A stretch of DNA of 64,000 nt from an uncultured Dongia sp. GTDB lineage: Bacteria; Pseudomonadota; Alphaproteobacteria; Dongiales; Dongiaceae. The stretch is taken from NCBI RefSeq assembly GCF_936916975.1, contig NZ_CAKZGO010000004.1:806001-870000 (forward strand), read 5' to 3'. Positions 44,409 through 52,673 of this stretch are shown here, in pieces. The position numbers and the translations under genes are program-made. The notes beneath the pieces are model-generated. The model was not told the DNA's origin, searched no databases, and saw only the letters and a list, made by a program, of their open reading frames with translations. The first letter of the stretch is position 1, and every line of letters starts with the position of its first letter.

Positions 44409-44532
44409 CCCCCTCTCCCTAACCCTCCCCCACGTTGGGGGGAGGGGATTAGAGCCAGTCTGAACGCTAACGACGCAGCAAGCTCGGTCGCACTCCCTCC
44501 CCCCAACGTGGGGGAGGGTCGGGGAGAGGGGG
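44409..44532. repeat. Type A' long inverted repeat between leuD and leuB
   Basis: Two arms of about 38 bases are near-perfect reverse complements. Each contains the inner hairpin CCCTCCCCC-ACGTT-GGGGGGAGGG. The outer part is CTCTCCCTAACCCT on the left and AGGGTCGGGGAGAG on the right. About 46 bases separate the arms. Another copy lies at 61178-61302. Confidence 0.85.
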
Positions 44533-44567
44533 ATCTCTCCCATACACTCGCTTCCCAAGAGAAAAAC

Positions 44568-45683
44568 ATGACCAGCAATTCGAAGAAGATCCTGATCCTG
44601 GCCGGCGACGGCATCGGCCCGGAGGTGATGGGCGAAGTGAAGCGTACGCTCGGCTGGTTCGAGAAGCGCCGTGGGTCGGGCTTCGAGACCGAAGACGGTT
44701 TGGTCGGCGGTTGCGCCTATGACAAATACAAGACGCCGCTCACCGACGAGACGATGCAGAAGGCGATCGATGCCGATGCCGTGTTGCTGGGTGCCGTCGG
44801 CGGTCCGAAATGGGACAACCTGCCCTTTGCCGACAAGCCGGAGCGCGGCCTGCTGCGTCTGCGCAAGGACATGGCGCTGTTCGCCAATCTGCGTCCGGCT
44901 CTGGTGTTCGATGCGCTGGCGGAAGCCTCGTCGCTCAAGACCGAGCTGGTCAAGGGCCTCGACATCATGATCGTGCGCGAGCTGACCGGCGGCGTCTATT
45001 TCGGCAGCCCGCGCGGTATCGAGACCCTGCCCAATGGCGAGCGCCGCGGCGTCAACACGCAGGTCTATACGACCAGCGAAATCCAACGGGTGGCGCGCGT
45101 GGCGTTTGAACTCGCCCGCAAGCGCAACAACAAGCTGTGCTCGGTCGAAAAAGCCAACGTCATGGAATCCGGCGTGCTGTGGCGCGAGGAAGTGCAGAAG
45201 CTGGGCGATACCGAATACAAGGACGTGCAGCTTTCGCATATGTATGCCGATAACTGCGCCATGCAGCTGGTGCGCCAGCCCAAGCAGTTCGACGTCATCG
45301 TGACCGACAATCTCTTTGGCGATCTCCTCTCCGATTGCGCGGCGATGCTCACCGGTTCGCTCGGCATGTTGCCCTCGGCCAGCCTGGGTGCGGCCGATGC
45401 CGGCGGCAAGCGGAAGGCGCTTTATGAGCCCGTGCACGGTTCCGCGCCGGATATCGCCGGCACGGGCAAGGCCAATCCGCTCGCTTGTCTGCTCTCGCTC
45501 TCGATGATGCTGCGCTATTCGTTCAACCAGGACGAAGATGCGGATCTCCTCGACAAGGCCGCGAACAATGTCGTCGCCAAGGGCTTCCGCACCGGCGACA
45601 TCATGGCGCCCGGCTGCACCCTGGTCTCGACCACGCAGATGGGTGACGAGATACTCAAGGAACTCGACCGCCTCGGCGCCTGA
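44568..45683 (+). CDS. leuB: 3-isopropylmalate dehydrogenase
   Basis: This enzyme oxidatively decarboxylates 3-isopropylmalate to 2-oxoisocaproate with NAD in leucine synthesis. The 371 residues show [16 protein letters not shown] at the N-terminus, [10 protein letters not shown] near residue 140, the metal/substrate motif [32 protein letters not shown], and the NAD-binding [23 protein letters not shown] is upstream of the ATG at 44568. A hairpin follows 19 bases after the stop. Confidence 0.96.
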   Translation: MTSNSKKILILAGDGIGPEVMGEVKRTLGWFEKRRGSGFETEDGLVGGCAYDKYKTPLTDETMQKAIDADAVLLGAVGGPKWDNLPFADKPERGLLRLRKDMALFANLRPALVFDALAEASSLKTELVKGLDIMIVRELTGGVYFGSPRGIETLPNGERRGVNTQVYTTSEIQRVARVAFELARKRNNKLCSVEKANVMESGVLWREEVQKLGDTEYKDVQLSHMYADNCAMQLVRQPKQFDVIVTDNLFGDLLSDCAAMLTGSLGMLPSASLGAADAGGKRKALYEPVHGSAPDIAGTGKANPLACLLSLSMMLRYSFNQDEDADLLDKAANNVVAKGFRTGDIMAPGCTLVSTTQMGDEILKELDRLGA

Positions 45684-45702
45684 TCGAAACGCCATCACAT
45701 CA

Positions 45703-45740
45703 AGACAACGCCGGGAAAGAGGTCTTTCCCGGCGTTGTCT
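45703..45740 (+). terminator. Strong hairpin after leuB
   Basis: A perfect 17-base-pair stem (AGACAACGCCGGGAAAG and its complement) is closed by the four-base loop AGGT. No T-run follows, so it may stabilise the leuB transcript end or assist termination without being a classical intrinsic terminator. Confidence 0.7.
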
Positions 45741-45838
45741 ATTGCCGCTTGCGACGCTTATGCCGCGGTTGCATCATCTTGTCTGTTGGGAACGGTCGCC
45801 CCATCTAATTGTTAACAAACCGAAGTACCTGCTCAAAA

Positions 45839-45852
45839 TTGATCCAGGTCAA
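45839..45852 (+). promoter_or_regulatory. FNR/FixK box upstream of the universal stress gene
   Basis: TTGAT-CCAG-GTCAA matches the FNR/FixK consensus TTGAT-N4-(A/G)TCAA at every fixed position. It lies 66 bases upstream of the start at 45918, the usual distance for an activator in this class. It suggests oxygen-dependent control of the gene. Confidence 0.7.
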
Positions 45853-45917
45853 GCGCACCGCCACCACCCAGCGCCACACTAACGAGAGATCACCGCAACC
45901 AATCGGGAGTTTGCGCC

Positions 45918-46799
45918 ATGGCCATCAGACATATCCTCGTGCCGCTGTTCGGGTATGACGGCGACCGCACGTCGCTCGAAGCAGCTCTGGTGGTCGCCAA
46001 GCGCCACGGTGCGCATATCGCAGCACTCCATGTCGAGACCGATCCTCTGGAACAGACGCCGCTCATGGTCGATGTCGGCGTTGCCATCACCGAACTGGTC
46101 GAAGCAGCCGAGCGTCACGCGACGCACCGCGCCAAGAACGCCGCCAAGACCTTCGCCGATTGGCAGAGTGCGACGGGGATTACGATCGATCCGGCGCCCA
46201 CCGTGCACCCGGCCGTCACCACCGCCTTCAAGAATGTGAAGGGCAATGAGGAAGACCTCATCGGCCGCTTCGGGCGGTTGACGGATCTGGTGGTGCTGGC
46301 GCGCCCGAAGAAGAACGAGGCTGCCGACCTCATCGCGGTGCGGATCGAGGATGTACTGTTCGGCGCCGGGCGGCCGGTGCTGCTGGTGCCCAACGGGATT
46401 TCCGCCGACACGCTGGCGCGGCTTGAAGAAGGTCCGGCGCTGGTCGCCTGGAACGGCAGCATCGAAGCCACCCGGGCGATCACCGCCGGCCTCGGTTTGC
46501 TGAAGGCGATGGGCAAGGTGCGCGTGCTCTCGATCAAGGAAGGCAAGCGTGACGCCCACCCGGCGGCCGACCTCACCCATTTCCTGGCCTGGCACGGCAT
46601 TGCCGCCAGCGTCGGCGAGCCGCCGGCGGATGCCCATAAGGCGACGGCGGAACATTTCCTCGCGGCTGCGCGGGAGGCGAAGGCCACTCTCATCGTCATG
46701 GGGGCCTATAGCCATGGCCGCCTGCGCCAGCTAGTCTTGGGCGGTGTCACCAGCCACATGATCGATGCGGCGGATCTGCCGGTTCTGATGGCGCATTGA
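45918..46799 (+). CDS. Universal stress protein with two tandem UspA domains
   Basis: The 293-residue protein has two UspA domains, residues 1-145 (IRHILVPLFGYDGDRTSLEAAL) and 155-293. The second ends VMGAYSHGRLRQLVLGGVTSHMI, a G-2X-G-9X-G-type ATP-binding loop. The first domain's loop (VLARPKKNEAAD) lacks the pattern and probably does not bind nucleotide. GGGAG lies upstream of the ATG. The FNR-type box upstream suggests induction under low oxygen. Confidence 0.92.
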   Translation: MAIRHILVPLFGYDGDRTSLEAALVVAKRHGAHIAALHVETDPLEQTPLMVDVGVAITELVEAAERHATHRAKNAAKTFADWQSATGITIDPAPTVHPAVTTAFKNVKGNEEDLIGRFGRLTDLVVLARPKKNEAADLIAVRIEDVLFGAGRPVLLVPNGISADTLARLEEGPALVAWNGSIEATRAITAGLGLLKAMGKVRVLSIKEGKRDAHPAADLTHFLAWHGIAASVGEPPADAHKATAEHFLAAAREAKATLIVMGAYSHGRLRQLVLGGVTSHMIDAADLPVLMAH

Positions 46800-46815
46800 A
46801 GATGAAGGGGCCGGT

Positions 46816-47121
46816 ATGCGCGGGGTCGGTCTGGGTCTAGTTGTGCTGCTGGGGGTCTTGATCGGCGCTGCCGGTCCGGCCGCTTCCGGCGGCTGCCCCT
46901 GCCCCAAGGCCAAGAATGCCGAGCTTTACGGCAGCGTCTCGATGTTCCCGCCGCAGCTGCCCGGCCCTCGGATTCACCAGCCGGCGGCCAAACCGGCGCC
47001 CACCCAGGTCTCGACCACGGCCGTTCCCAGCATGGCGGACGTTGCCCGCGACCTGCCCACGCCGGTACTGGACCGGATCGGCAACCCGCTGCTTTGGGAC
47101 CCGGTCTTCGTTCAGCAATAA
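46816..47121 (+). CDS. Small exported Pro-rich protein
   Basis: The 101-residue protein is unrecognised. The N-terminal hydrophobic run (GLGLVVLLGVLIGAAGPAAS) and a small-residue site before GGCPCP suggest a signal peptide. The mature part has a CPC motif, then Pro/Ala/Thr-rich sequence and ends NPLLWDPVFVQQ. It starts 16 bases after the universal stress gene stop, so the two may be one transcript. Third-position GC is host-like. Confidence 0.65.
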   Translation: MRGVGLGLVVLLGVLIGAAGPAASGGCPCPKAKNAELYGSVSMFPPQLPGPRIHQPAAKPAPTQVSTTAVPSMADVARDLPTPVLDRIGNPLLWDPVFVQQ

Positions 47122-47153
47122 AATTACCAGAAGACCCGCGACAGCGAAGCCTC

Positions 47154-47181
47154 TCGACAAGGAACGCTGCTGCGGTATAAA
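47154..47181 (+). promoter_or_regulatory. Predicted promoter for the asd leader transcript
   Basis: TCGACA at 47154-47159 and TATAAA at 47176-47181 are separated by 16 bases. Transcription would start near 47188, giving a leader of about 300 nt before asd that contains the leader peptide and the attenuator. Confidence 0.6.
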
Positions 47182-47226
47182 TGGCCCGTTTTCGGCGGAG
47201 CAAGACCGCCTGTTTGCAGGATGATG

Positions 47227-47373
47227 ATGGCGATGCGCATTGGTGCGGATCAGATGACGGCGATGTTGGACGGGGCGGCTGTGCCTTCCCGTGCTGCTGC
47301 CGTTGCAACCATCACCACCCCGACCAAGACCATTGGGACCAAGACCACCGGGACTAAAAAGACCTGGAGTTGA
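47227..47373 (+). CDS. Thr/Lys/Ile-rich leader peptide of the asd attenuator
   Basis: A reading frame of 48 codons is followed by TGA at 47371. Three consecutive ATGs occur at 47221, 47224 and 47227, with CAGG just before the first; the third has the best spacing. The final 22 residues contain ten Thr (nine ACC, one ACT), four Lys and two Ile within 47308-47364. Thr, Lys, Ile and Met are all made from aspartate semialdehyde, the product of the downstream gene. The stop lies only four bases before the predicted antiterminator strand. This fits a ribosome-stalling peptide like E. coli thrL, but it is longer and also Met-rich at its N-terminus. Translation has not been shown. Confidence 0.75.
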   Translation: MAMRIGADQMTAMLDGAAVPSRAAAVATITTPTKTIGTKTTGTKKTWS

Positions 47374-47376
47374 ATC

Positions 47377-47435
47377 GCGGCCATTTGGGTTTTCATCCCA
47401 GAACAAAGGCCGCATCCAGATGCGGCCTTTTTGCT
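47377..47435 (+). terminator. Attenuator: alternative antiterminator and intrinsic terminator
   Basis: The terminator stem pairs AAAGGCCGCAT (47405-47415) with ATGCGGCCTTT (47420-47430) around a four-base loop, followed by TT and then a second T-run. The competing antiterminator pairs GCGGCC-A-TTTG (47377-47387, A bulged) with CAAAGGCCGC (47404-47413). Both use the same GGCCGC segment, so they exclude each other. A strand 1 pairing with 47377-47387 that would complete the classical model is not obvious to me. Confidence 0.75.
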
Positions 47436-47495
47436 TTTGGGCGGTTTTGACCGGCGTCATCTGGACGCCATAGCGAAGAGAGAAGTGAGGGTGTC

Positions 47496-48524
47496 ATGGG
47501 TTATCGCGTAGCCGTGGTCGGCGCCACGGGCAATGTCGGGCGGGAAATGCTGCAGATCCTGTCGCAGCGTCAGTTCCCCGTCGATGAAGTCATTCCGCTG
47601 GCCTCCGAGCGCTCGGCCGGCGCCGAAGTTTCGTTCGGCGAGGACGAGGTGCTGAAGGTGCGGCCCCTCGATACCTTCGATTTCAAGGGCATCGACATCG
47701 TACTGTCCTCGGCCGGCGCCAAGATCTCGCAGGGCTTTGCGCCGCGCGCGGCGGCAGCGGGTGCGGTCGTCATCGACAACACCAGCCATTTCCGCATGGA
47801 CCCGGACGTGCCGCTCGTGGTGCCGGAAGTGAACCCGCAAGCTATCGCCGGCTACAAGAAGAAGGGCATCATCGCCAACCCGAACTGCTCCACCATCCAG
47901 ATGGTGGTGGCGCTGAAGCCGCTCCACGACATCGCCAAGATCACGCGCGTCGTCGTCGCGACCTATCAGTCGGTGTCGGGGGCCGGCAAGGAAGGCATGG
48001 ACGAGCTCTTCAACCAGACCCGCGGCGTCTATATGAACCAGTCGCCGGAGCGCACCAAGTTCACCAAGCAGATCGCCTTCAACGTGATCCCGCATATCGA
48101 CGTGTTCATGCAGGACGGGTTCACCAAGGAAGAATGGAAGATGACGGTCGAGACCAAGAAGATCCTTGACCCGAACATTCAGGTGGTGGCGACCTGCGTG
48201 CGCGTGCCGGTGTTCATCGGCCATGCCGAAGCGGTGCATATCGAGTTCGAGAATGAGATGACCGTCGAAGCAGCACGCGCCGCCCTGCGCGCCGCCCCCG
48301 GCATCACCGTCGTCGATCACCGCGCTGATGAAGGCTATGTGACGCCGCTCGAAATCGCCGGCGAAGACGACGTCTATGTCAGCCGCATCCGCAAGGACCC
48401 GACCGTGAAGCATGGCCTCGCCCTGTGGATCGTCGGCGACAATCTGCGCAAGGGCGCGGCGCTGAACGCCGTGCAGATCGCCGAAGTCCTGGCGCAGGAT
48501 CACCTGAAGCGCCAGGCGGCGTAA
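47496..48524 (+). CDS. asd: Aspartate-semialdehyde dehydrogenase
   Basis: This enzyme reduces aspartyl phosphate to aspartate semialdehyde with NADPH, the branch-point step for Lys, Met, Thr and Ile and for diaminopimelate in the cell wall. The 342 residues begin with the NADPH motif VVGATGNVGREML. The catalytic Cys is C131 (ANPNCSTIQM), and the acid-base His lies in VRVPVFIGHAEAVHIEF. A GAGAAGTGAGGG purine tract precedes the ATG at 47496. The attenuator described above lies 61 bases upstream. Confidence 0.96.
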   Translation: MGYRVAVVGATGNVGREMLQILSQRQFPVDEVIPLASERSAGAEVSFGEDEVLKVRPLDTFDFKGIDIVLSSAGAKISQGFAPRAAAAGAVVIDNTSHFRMDPDVPLVVPEVNPQAIAGYKKKGIIANPNCSTIQMVVALKPLHDIAKITRVVVATYQSVSGAGKEGMDELFNQTRGVYMNQSPERTKFTKQIAFNVIPHIDVFMQDGFTKEEWKMTVETKKILDPNIQVVATCVRVPVFIGHAEAVHIEFENEMTVEAARAALRAAPGITVVDHRADEGYVTPLEIAGEDDVYVSRIRKDPTVKHGLALWIVGDNLRKGAALNAVQIAEVLAQDHLKRQAA

Positions 48525-48550
48525 TTCGTTTCCTGCTCCCTCGTCTCCTT

Positions 48551-48599
48551 CCCTCCCCCCTTGAGGGGGAGGGTCAGGGAGGGGGGTGCCTCACCCCCA
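48551..48599. repeat. Short palindromic repeat of the type A' group
   Basis: The hairpin is CCCTCCCCC-CTTGA-GGGGGAGGG, followed by TCAGGGAGGGGGGTG and CCTCACCCCC. It looks like a single left half of a type A/A' element, 27 bases after the asd stop. The GNAT gene begins 11 bases later. Confidence 0.65.
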
Positions 48600-48609
48600 A
48601 GCTCCCGTC

Positions 48610-49092
48610 ATGCCAACCCCACCCATCACCCTCCGGGCAGCAACGCCCGCCGATCACGACGCCTTGCGCGCCTTCGATGCGCGCCTGATTGCTGAAGCGA
48701 GCCTCCCCGGCGCAACACGCGCTGATCTCGCGCGCTTCCAGAGCAATTTCACCAACGCCGCGCTGGCCGACACCAATCCGAACAGCCGGCTGATCGTCGC
48801 CTGCGATGCTGCGGGTGTCGTCTGCGGCTACATTCACCTGCAGCCGATTCATGACGAGGTCCTCGACCGAGACATCGGCTATATCAGCATCATCGCCGTC
48901 GCGGAGTCAGCCGCTGGGCAAGGCATCGGCCGCCAGCTCATGCAGGCCGCGGAAGACTGGGCGCGCGAGATGAACTATCCAGCCCTGGTACTTGATGTCT
49001 TCGCCAGCAATACCTTCGCGCGGAAGTTCTATGCGAAGGCTGGGTTCGATGAGGACAGCGTGAGGCTAAGAAAGCCGATGCGGCAAGGTTAA
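48610..49092 (+). CDS. GNAT-family N-acetyltransferase
   Basis: The 160-residue protein has the GNAT fold: ITLRAATPADHDALRAF at the N-terminus, IGYISIIAVAESAAGQGIGRQLM with the acetyl-CoA pyrophosphate loop (Q/RxxGxG/A), and ALVLDVFASNTFARKFYAKAGFDEDSV at the C-terminus. Substrate unknown. The ATG at 48610 gives the usual N-terminus. The stop is two bases before the convergent accessory gene. Confidence 0.88.
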   Translation: MPTPPITLRAATPADHDALRAFDARLIAEASLPGATRADLARFQSNFTNAALADTNPNSRLIVACDAAGVVCGYIHLQPIHDEVLDRDIGYISIIAVAESAAGQGIGRQLMQAAEDWAREMNYPALVLDVFASNTFARKFYAKAGFDEDSVRLRKPMRQG

Positions 49093-49094
49093 CT

Positions 49095-50276
49095 CTACTT
49101 TGCGTCCGACGGCTGCTTGGCACGGCGTGACGGCTTCCGGCGAAGTGCGGCTTTGCGCTGCTCAAGCTGTTCGGCGCTTACAAATGCAGCTTCTCCAATC
49201 TCTGCATAGCGCCGAAGAGATTCGCGGGCCTGTCTTTGCTGCTCAGTCCAGATATCCGTTTCAGGCAGAATTTTCGGAATAACAGGGTCTGCTGGCATCA
49301 CGAATCCCGGCGTTCGCGCCGCGACATATTCGTACATGGCTCGATTGGCGAGCTTGTTTTCTTCGACGTGAAAATCATTGGGCACCGCAACGAGATTCGC
49401 GCGTGTCCATTTGAGCATTTCATGCGGTCGGAGTTTGGGAATGGACAGCGCAGCCGGTTTAGGTCCCGGAGACAACCCGAGTTCCCGCCGCCATTTCCAT
49501 CGTTGTGCGGGTGTAGGCCCAGACAAGCATAGATGACCTTGATAAACTCCGTTTATACTACGATAGAGATAACGTTCACTGGCGCAAAGCTTAGCAAAGT
49601 ATCTGCTAATTGGTTGGTGAGAGTAAGTAATTAATGGCTCGCCTGTGAAGCCGTCGTAAGCGCAGGAAGTGCGAGTGGTCAATCGATTGATGATGCTGGA
49701 AACGGACTTGACGAATGCGACAACCTCAAGATCCTCGGTGTCATGTGGCATCTCCACGTGAAAGCCCCCCAAACAAGCCAAATAGCGGAATGGCGGCATA
49801 TCCTCGGACTTGATCCCGCCGATCATTGCTAGAAGTGCTGGCGGTGGTTGGATGGTAATACCGCAAAAAAGCATCATGCTTACAGAGTGAACCTGGTGGA
49901 AGTAGACGGTGCGTCCAAAGCGCCGAAAGGCCTCTTTGGAATCATCGAATGGCCTCCGGTGTGGTCGCCCAATCAACCGCTGTGGATTGCCTGTCGCAAT
50001 ATCCTCCGGCCAGGGGACTCGTACCGCCAATGCCTGTCCAGATATGTATCCCCCCTTGGGGCCAACTCGCGGCGTGAAATGCTCCACCATGTTATGGATG
50101 AGTTCCGGCCGCCGAGGCTCGGCGCCAAGTTCATGAAAGTGATGGGCACGTGGAAACATTACGAGGGTGGGATAAAGCTTCTTCATTTCATTTTGAAGAA
50201 CCGCAACATCATGGTGAATGAGGTGCGGGTAGTTTTCTATCCAATTCATGCGAACAAAGGGATTCTTGCGGGTCAT
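49095..50276 (-). CDS. Unknown protein, second gene of a mosaic accessory locus
   Basis: The 393-residue protein has no signal peptide or membrane helix and no fold I recognise. The N-terminus (NPFVRMNWIENYPHLIHHDVAVLQNEMKKLYPTLVMF) and middle (RYLACLGGFHVEMPHDTEDLEVV) look globular. A region from about residue 275 (RPHEMLKWTRANLVAVPNDFHVEENKLA) has a His...Asn...His spacing that could be a degenerate HNH-type motif, but this is weak. The C-terminus is Arg/Lys-rich. The gene begins 93 bases after the stop of the 717-residue gene on the same strand and lacks a strong SD. Base composition is lower in GC than the genome. It may be a partner or immunity factor of that protein, or an unrelated gene. 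Confidence 0.6.
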   Translation of the reverse strand: MTRKNPFVRMNWIENYPHLIHHDVAVLQNEMKKLYPTLVMFPRAHHFHELGAEPRRPELIHNMVEHFTPRVGPKGGYISGQALAVRVPWPEDIATGNPQRLIGRPHRRPFDDSKEAFRRFGRTVYFHQVHSVSMMLFCGITIQPPPALLAMIGGIKSEDMPPFRYLACLGGFHVEMPHDTEDLEVVAFVKSVSSIINRLTTRTSCAYDGFTGEPLITYSHQPISRYFAKLCASERYLYRSINGVYQGHLCLSGPTPAQRWKWRRELGLSPGPKPAALSIPKLRPHEMLKWTRANLVAVPNDFHVEENKLANRAMYEYVAARTPGFVMPADPVIPKILPETDIWTEQQRQARESLRRYAEIGEAAFVSAEQLEQRKAALRRKPSRRAKQPSDAK

Positions 50277-50369
50277 GGTACTTGCGCTATAGAAGTTGAA
50301 AAGCGAGATGGATATGGCCCAGCAAGACCGTAGCTTTCACAAAATTCGAGTTTGCTGGGCCATATAGGA

Positions 50370-52523
50370 CTATGGCTTCTGTGGCAAATCAGGGTCGTTG
50401 GGATCATCCAATTTTACAAGCCTGCTTTCACCAATGAATTTGCAATCGCGAAAATCTTTGTCAAAACGCTCTCGCAATTTCTTTCTTATGAAATTTCGAA
50501 GATCGTCCACATTCCAACTTCTCTTTTCGGACATATAATATACAGGGCCCTGCCCCTTTACAGGATTCTTGGTAAGTTCAAGCAACTGCGCCATGTTCTC
50601 CGCGCCCATGTCCAAGTGCTTTTTGATTTTTACCACGGTATCTTGCAGGGCCCGCCATTCTCTAGTGGTCTCGGTGAAGCCATCGGCTCGCGGCGTCGTC
50701 GATCCCCAGTGAGTTTCTGTCGTCGTACCGTCAAAATTTGTCCACTCTACCGCGCCATCGGTTTGCCTACTACCGAGGTGCCCCGGCTGATCGGTATCGG
50801 TGATTCGTTTTTGAGATTTGTCACCGCCATATTCTCTTACAGATCGTTTGTCTTCTGGATCGTTTGGATTGGGTAAGCAGCCTTTTTCTTGTGCAACTTT
50901 GATAAATTCTTCTCGGAAGATATTGTCCATCAAGGTTTTGTGTTCGCCCTGCTTGAAAAGGGGTTCGCCCCCGATCCAAATTTGAACGGTGCTTGCATCG
51001 GCCAAACCAGTCCGGAGCGCTTTCAATGTCTGAGGCGTTGCCGGCGTCAAAATTTTCTGACGCTGCCCCTGTTCCGTCGAAGTGATGACTTCTGAGTTCG
51101 AATCCTCATCCGCTTCTGCATTGGTGCCGGTCGATGAAATGGTTGTCAATGCAGCTTGCGCCCACTTCCCCGGAATCGAAAGAAGATCAACCATGTCATC
51201 GTCCTTTGGATTGACGAGAGCATCAGTGGCGACGACGGCTGTGGTGAGCCCGCCGAGGGCATTGCGGACGCGACCATTCTTGAGAAGATCGAGGGATTGC
51301 CTCAGGCCTTCCGCCCAACCGATCTGACCGAGTCTTGCCCAGTCCATCGTGCCATTTGCGAGGGCGGTAGCCACACCGGCATTGACGCCCAGGGCAACGA
51401 GATGGAGCGGTGTCTTTGAGTCCTTTCGCAGACTGGCATGTTCAACCGCCTTTGCAGCCTCGCGCAGATTTTCCAGATTGGCATTCTTGGGATCGAACAG
51501 AATATCGATTTCCGCAAAGCGCCGTTGCACTTGCACCAAAAGCGAAGTTTCTTCCGGTGTAAGTGCTTGGCCAGCTTGCGCCTTCTCGACGAGGCTTACG
51601 AGAGATGGCATCCAGCCCGACATCTCTTCCAGTTGATTACGCGCCAAGGCGTCACGCGCCATGTCGCTGGAGGGCTTTGGCAACTGCTTGTTGGCAGATG
51701 GGGCGTCGACGTGATCGCGCGCGCTGTAATGTGCGATGATCTCATCGATCATCCCCGCATCATTGTCGTTGACGGCAACGGGCGCGCGGTCGTCGCGAGG
51801 CTGGACTTGCTTCTCCGCATGCGCCAGCCGGATCTTCTGCACGTCCGGCGTTTCCTGCGTGAACTTGTTCGGCGTGTAGATCCAACCGTCGTCGAAGCCT
51901 TGGTAGAACATGGGCAGGCCGCTGATCTCGGTCTTGTCGCTGGGCAGGAGTTTTGCCATTTCGGTTTTGATTTTTACCTGGTCGGTCATCGGCAACGGAT
52001 CGCCGAGATGGGCATTGGCCGGGTCGATTCCGGCATCTGCATAGTGGCGATAGAGGGCGAGGCGTTCTTCATCCCGGGTGAGGTCCGGCCGGGCAGAACC
52101 TGTGCGCGATAGATGTGGCGTGCCCAGCGGATGCTTGAGCGGGACTTGCGTCACGTCCATCAGCTCTTCGATTGGGGCAAGATACGAACCGGGGCGAGAT
52201 GCGGGCGGGTCGTGGGGTGTCGCGATATAGGCCTCGGCAATCGCCTTGGCTTGTGCCGGGGTGGCGCTGATTCCGGGCGCCCAATCGTAGAGGCGGCCAC
52301 CCACCTCGAACTGATCGTCGCGGCCCTTGCGGCCGGTCTTCTGGAAATGCTGCTGGGCGCCCTGCGGGGCCGGATGGGCCTCCGTCCAACGCAGCGGGTT
52401 GATACCCTGGGCGTGGAGATGTTCAGCCAGTTTTACTTTTTCCGCGTAGCCCTCGCTCTTGGAATCAGCTGCGGGGCCTTCGGAAAGGCGATCTTCGACG
52501 CGCTTGCTCATCGGCGGACGCAT
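50370..52523 (-). CDS. Large mosaic protein, possible polymorphic effector
   Basis: The 717-residue protein starts at an ATG (52523) with AAGGAGGAG upstream. I do not recognise it. The first 300 residues are GC-rich, Pro- and Asp-rich and polar (LHAQGINPLRWTEAHPAPQGAQQHF, GRLYDWAPG). The middle has helical segments with weak hydrophobic stretches (TPLHLVALGVNAGVATALANG). The last 200 residues are charged (VVKIKKHLDMGAENMAQLL, RNFIRKKLRERFDKDFRD) and AT-rich: one 60-base line (50461-50520) has 22 G+C, while 52321-52380 has 45. A GC-rich conserved-style N-terminus joined to an AT-rich C-terminus is typical of polymorphic toxins. No secretion signal, Rhs/YD repeat, PAAR or VENN motif is visible. 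Confidence 0.6.
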   Translation of the reverse strand: MRPPMSKRVEDRLSEGPAADSKSEGYAEKVKLAEHLHAQGINPLRWTEAHPAPQGAQQHFQKTGRKGRDDQFEVGGRLYDWAPGISATPAQAKAIAEAYIATPHDPPASRPGSYLAPIEELMDVTQVPLKHPLGTPHLSRTGSARPDLTRDEERLALYRHYADAGIDPANAHLGDPLPMTDQVKIKTEMAKLLPSDKTEISGLPMFYQGFDDGWIYTPNKFTQETPDVQKIRLAHAEKQVQPRDDRAPVAVNDNDAGMIDEIIAHYSARDHVDAPSANKQLPKPSSDMARDALARNQLEEMSGWMPSLVSLVEKAQAGQALTPEETSLLVQVQRRFAEIDILFDPKNANLENLREAAKAVEHASLRKDSKTPLHLVALGVNAGVATALANGTMDWARLGQIGWAEGLRQSLDLLKNGRVRNALGGLTTAVVATDALVNPKDDDMVDLLSIPGKWAQAALTTISSTGTNAEADEDSNSEVITSTEQGQRQKILTPATPQTLKALRTGLADASTVQIWIGGEPLFKQGEHKTLMDNIFREEFIKVAQEKGCLPNPNDPEDKRSVREYGGDKSQKRITDTDQPGHLGSRQTDGAVEWTNFDGTTTETHWGSTTPRADGFTETTREWRALQDTVVKIKKHLDMGAENMAQLLELTKNPVKGQGPVYYMSEKRSWNVDDLRNFIRKKLRERFDKDFRDCKFIGESRLVKLDDPNDPDLPQKP

Positions 52524-52673
52524 GATGTCACTCCTCCTTGACTGGGAATGCATAAAATAGAGAACGCGTAATGCATATGCAAGAGAAAAGTTCTATATTT
52601 GTTCTTTTCAGAGTTGCAATCATGCCCCGTTGGAATAGATAAATTAAATCAGATGCTTAGATGAGATGAGCGC

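Noticed and set aside
42591-45698. A 1035-codon open frame on the minus strand
   Set aside because: It is antisense to leuD, leuB and the histidine phosphatase, whose products are unmistakable. Long antisense frames arise from high third-position GC.
47291-47473. A 60-codon frame overlapping the asd leader
   Set aside because: It runs through both attenuator stems, is Pro/Arg-rich, and is out of phase with the Thr-rich leader that fits the regulatory layout.
50352-50876. A 174-codon plus-strand frame with hydrophobic stretches
   Set aside because: It lies opposite the AT-rich 3' end of the 717-residue gene, which has a strong SD and a continuous frame; the hydrophobicity comes from antisense of charged codons.
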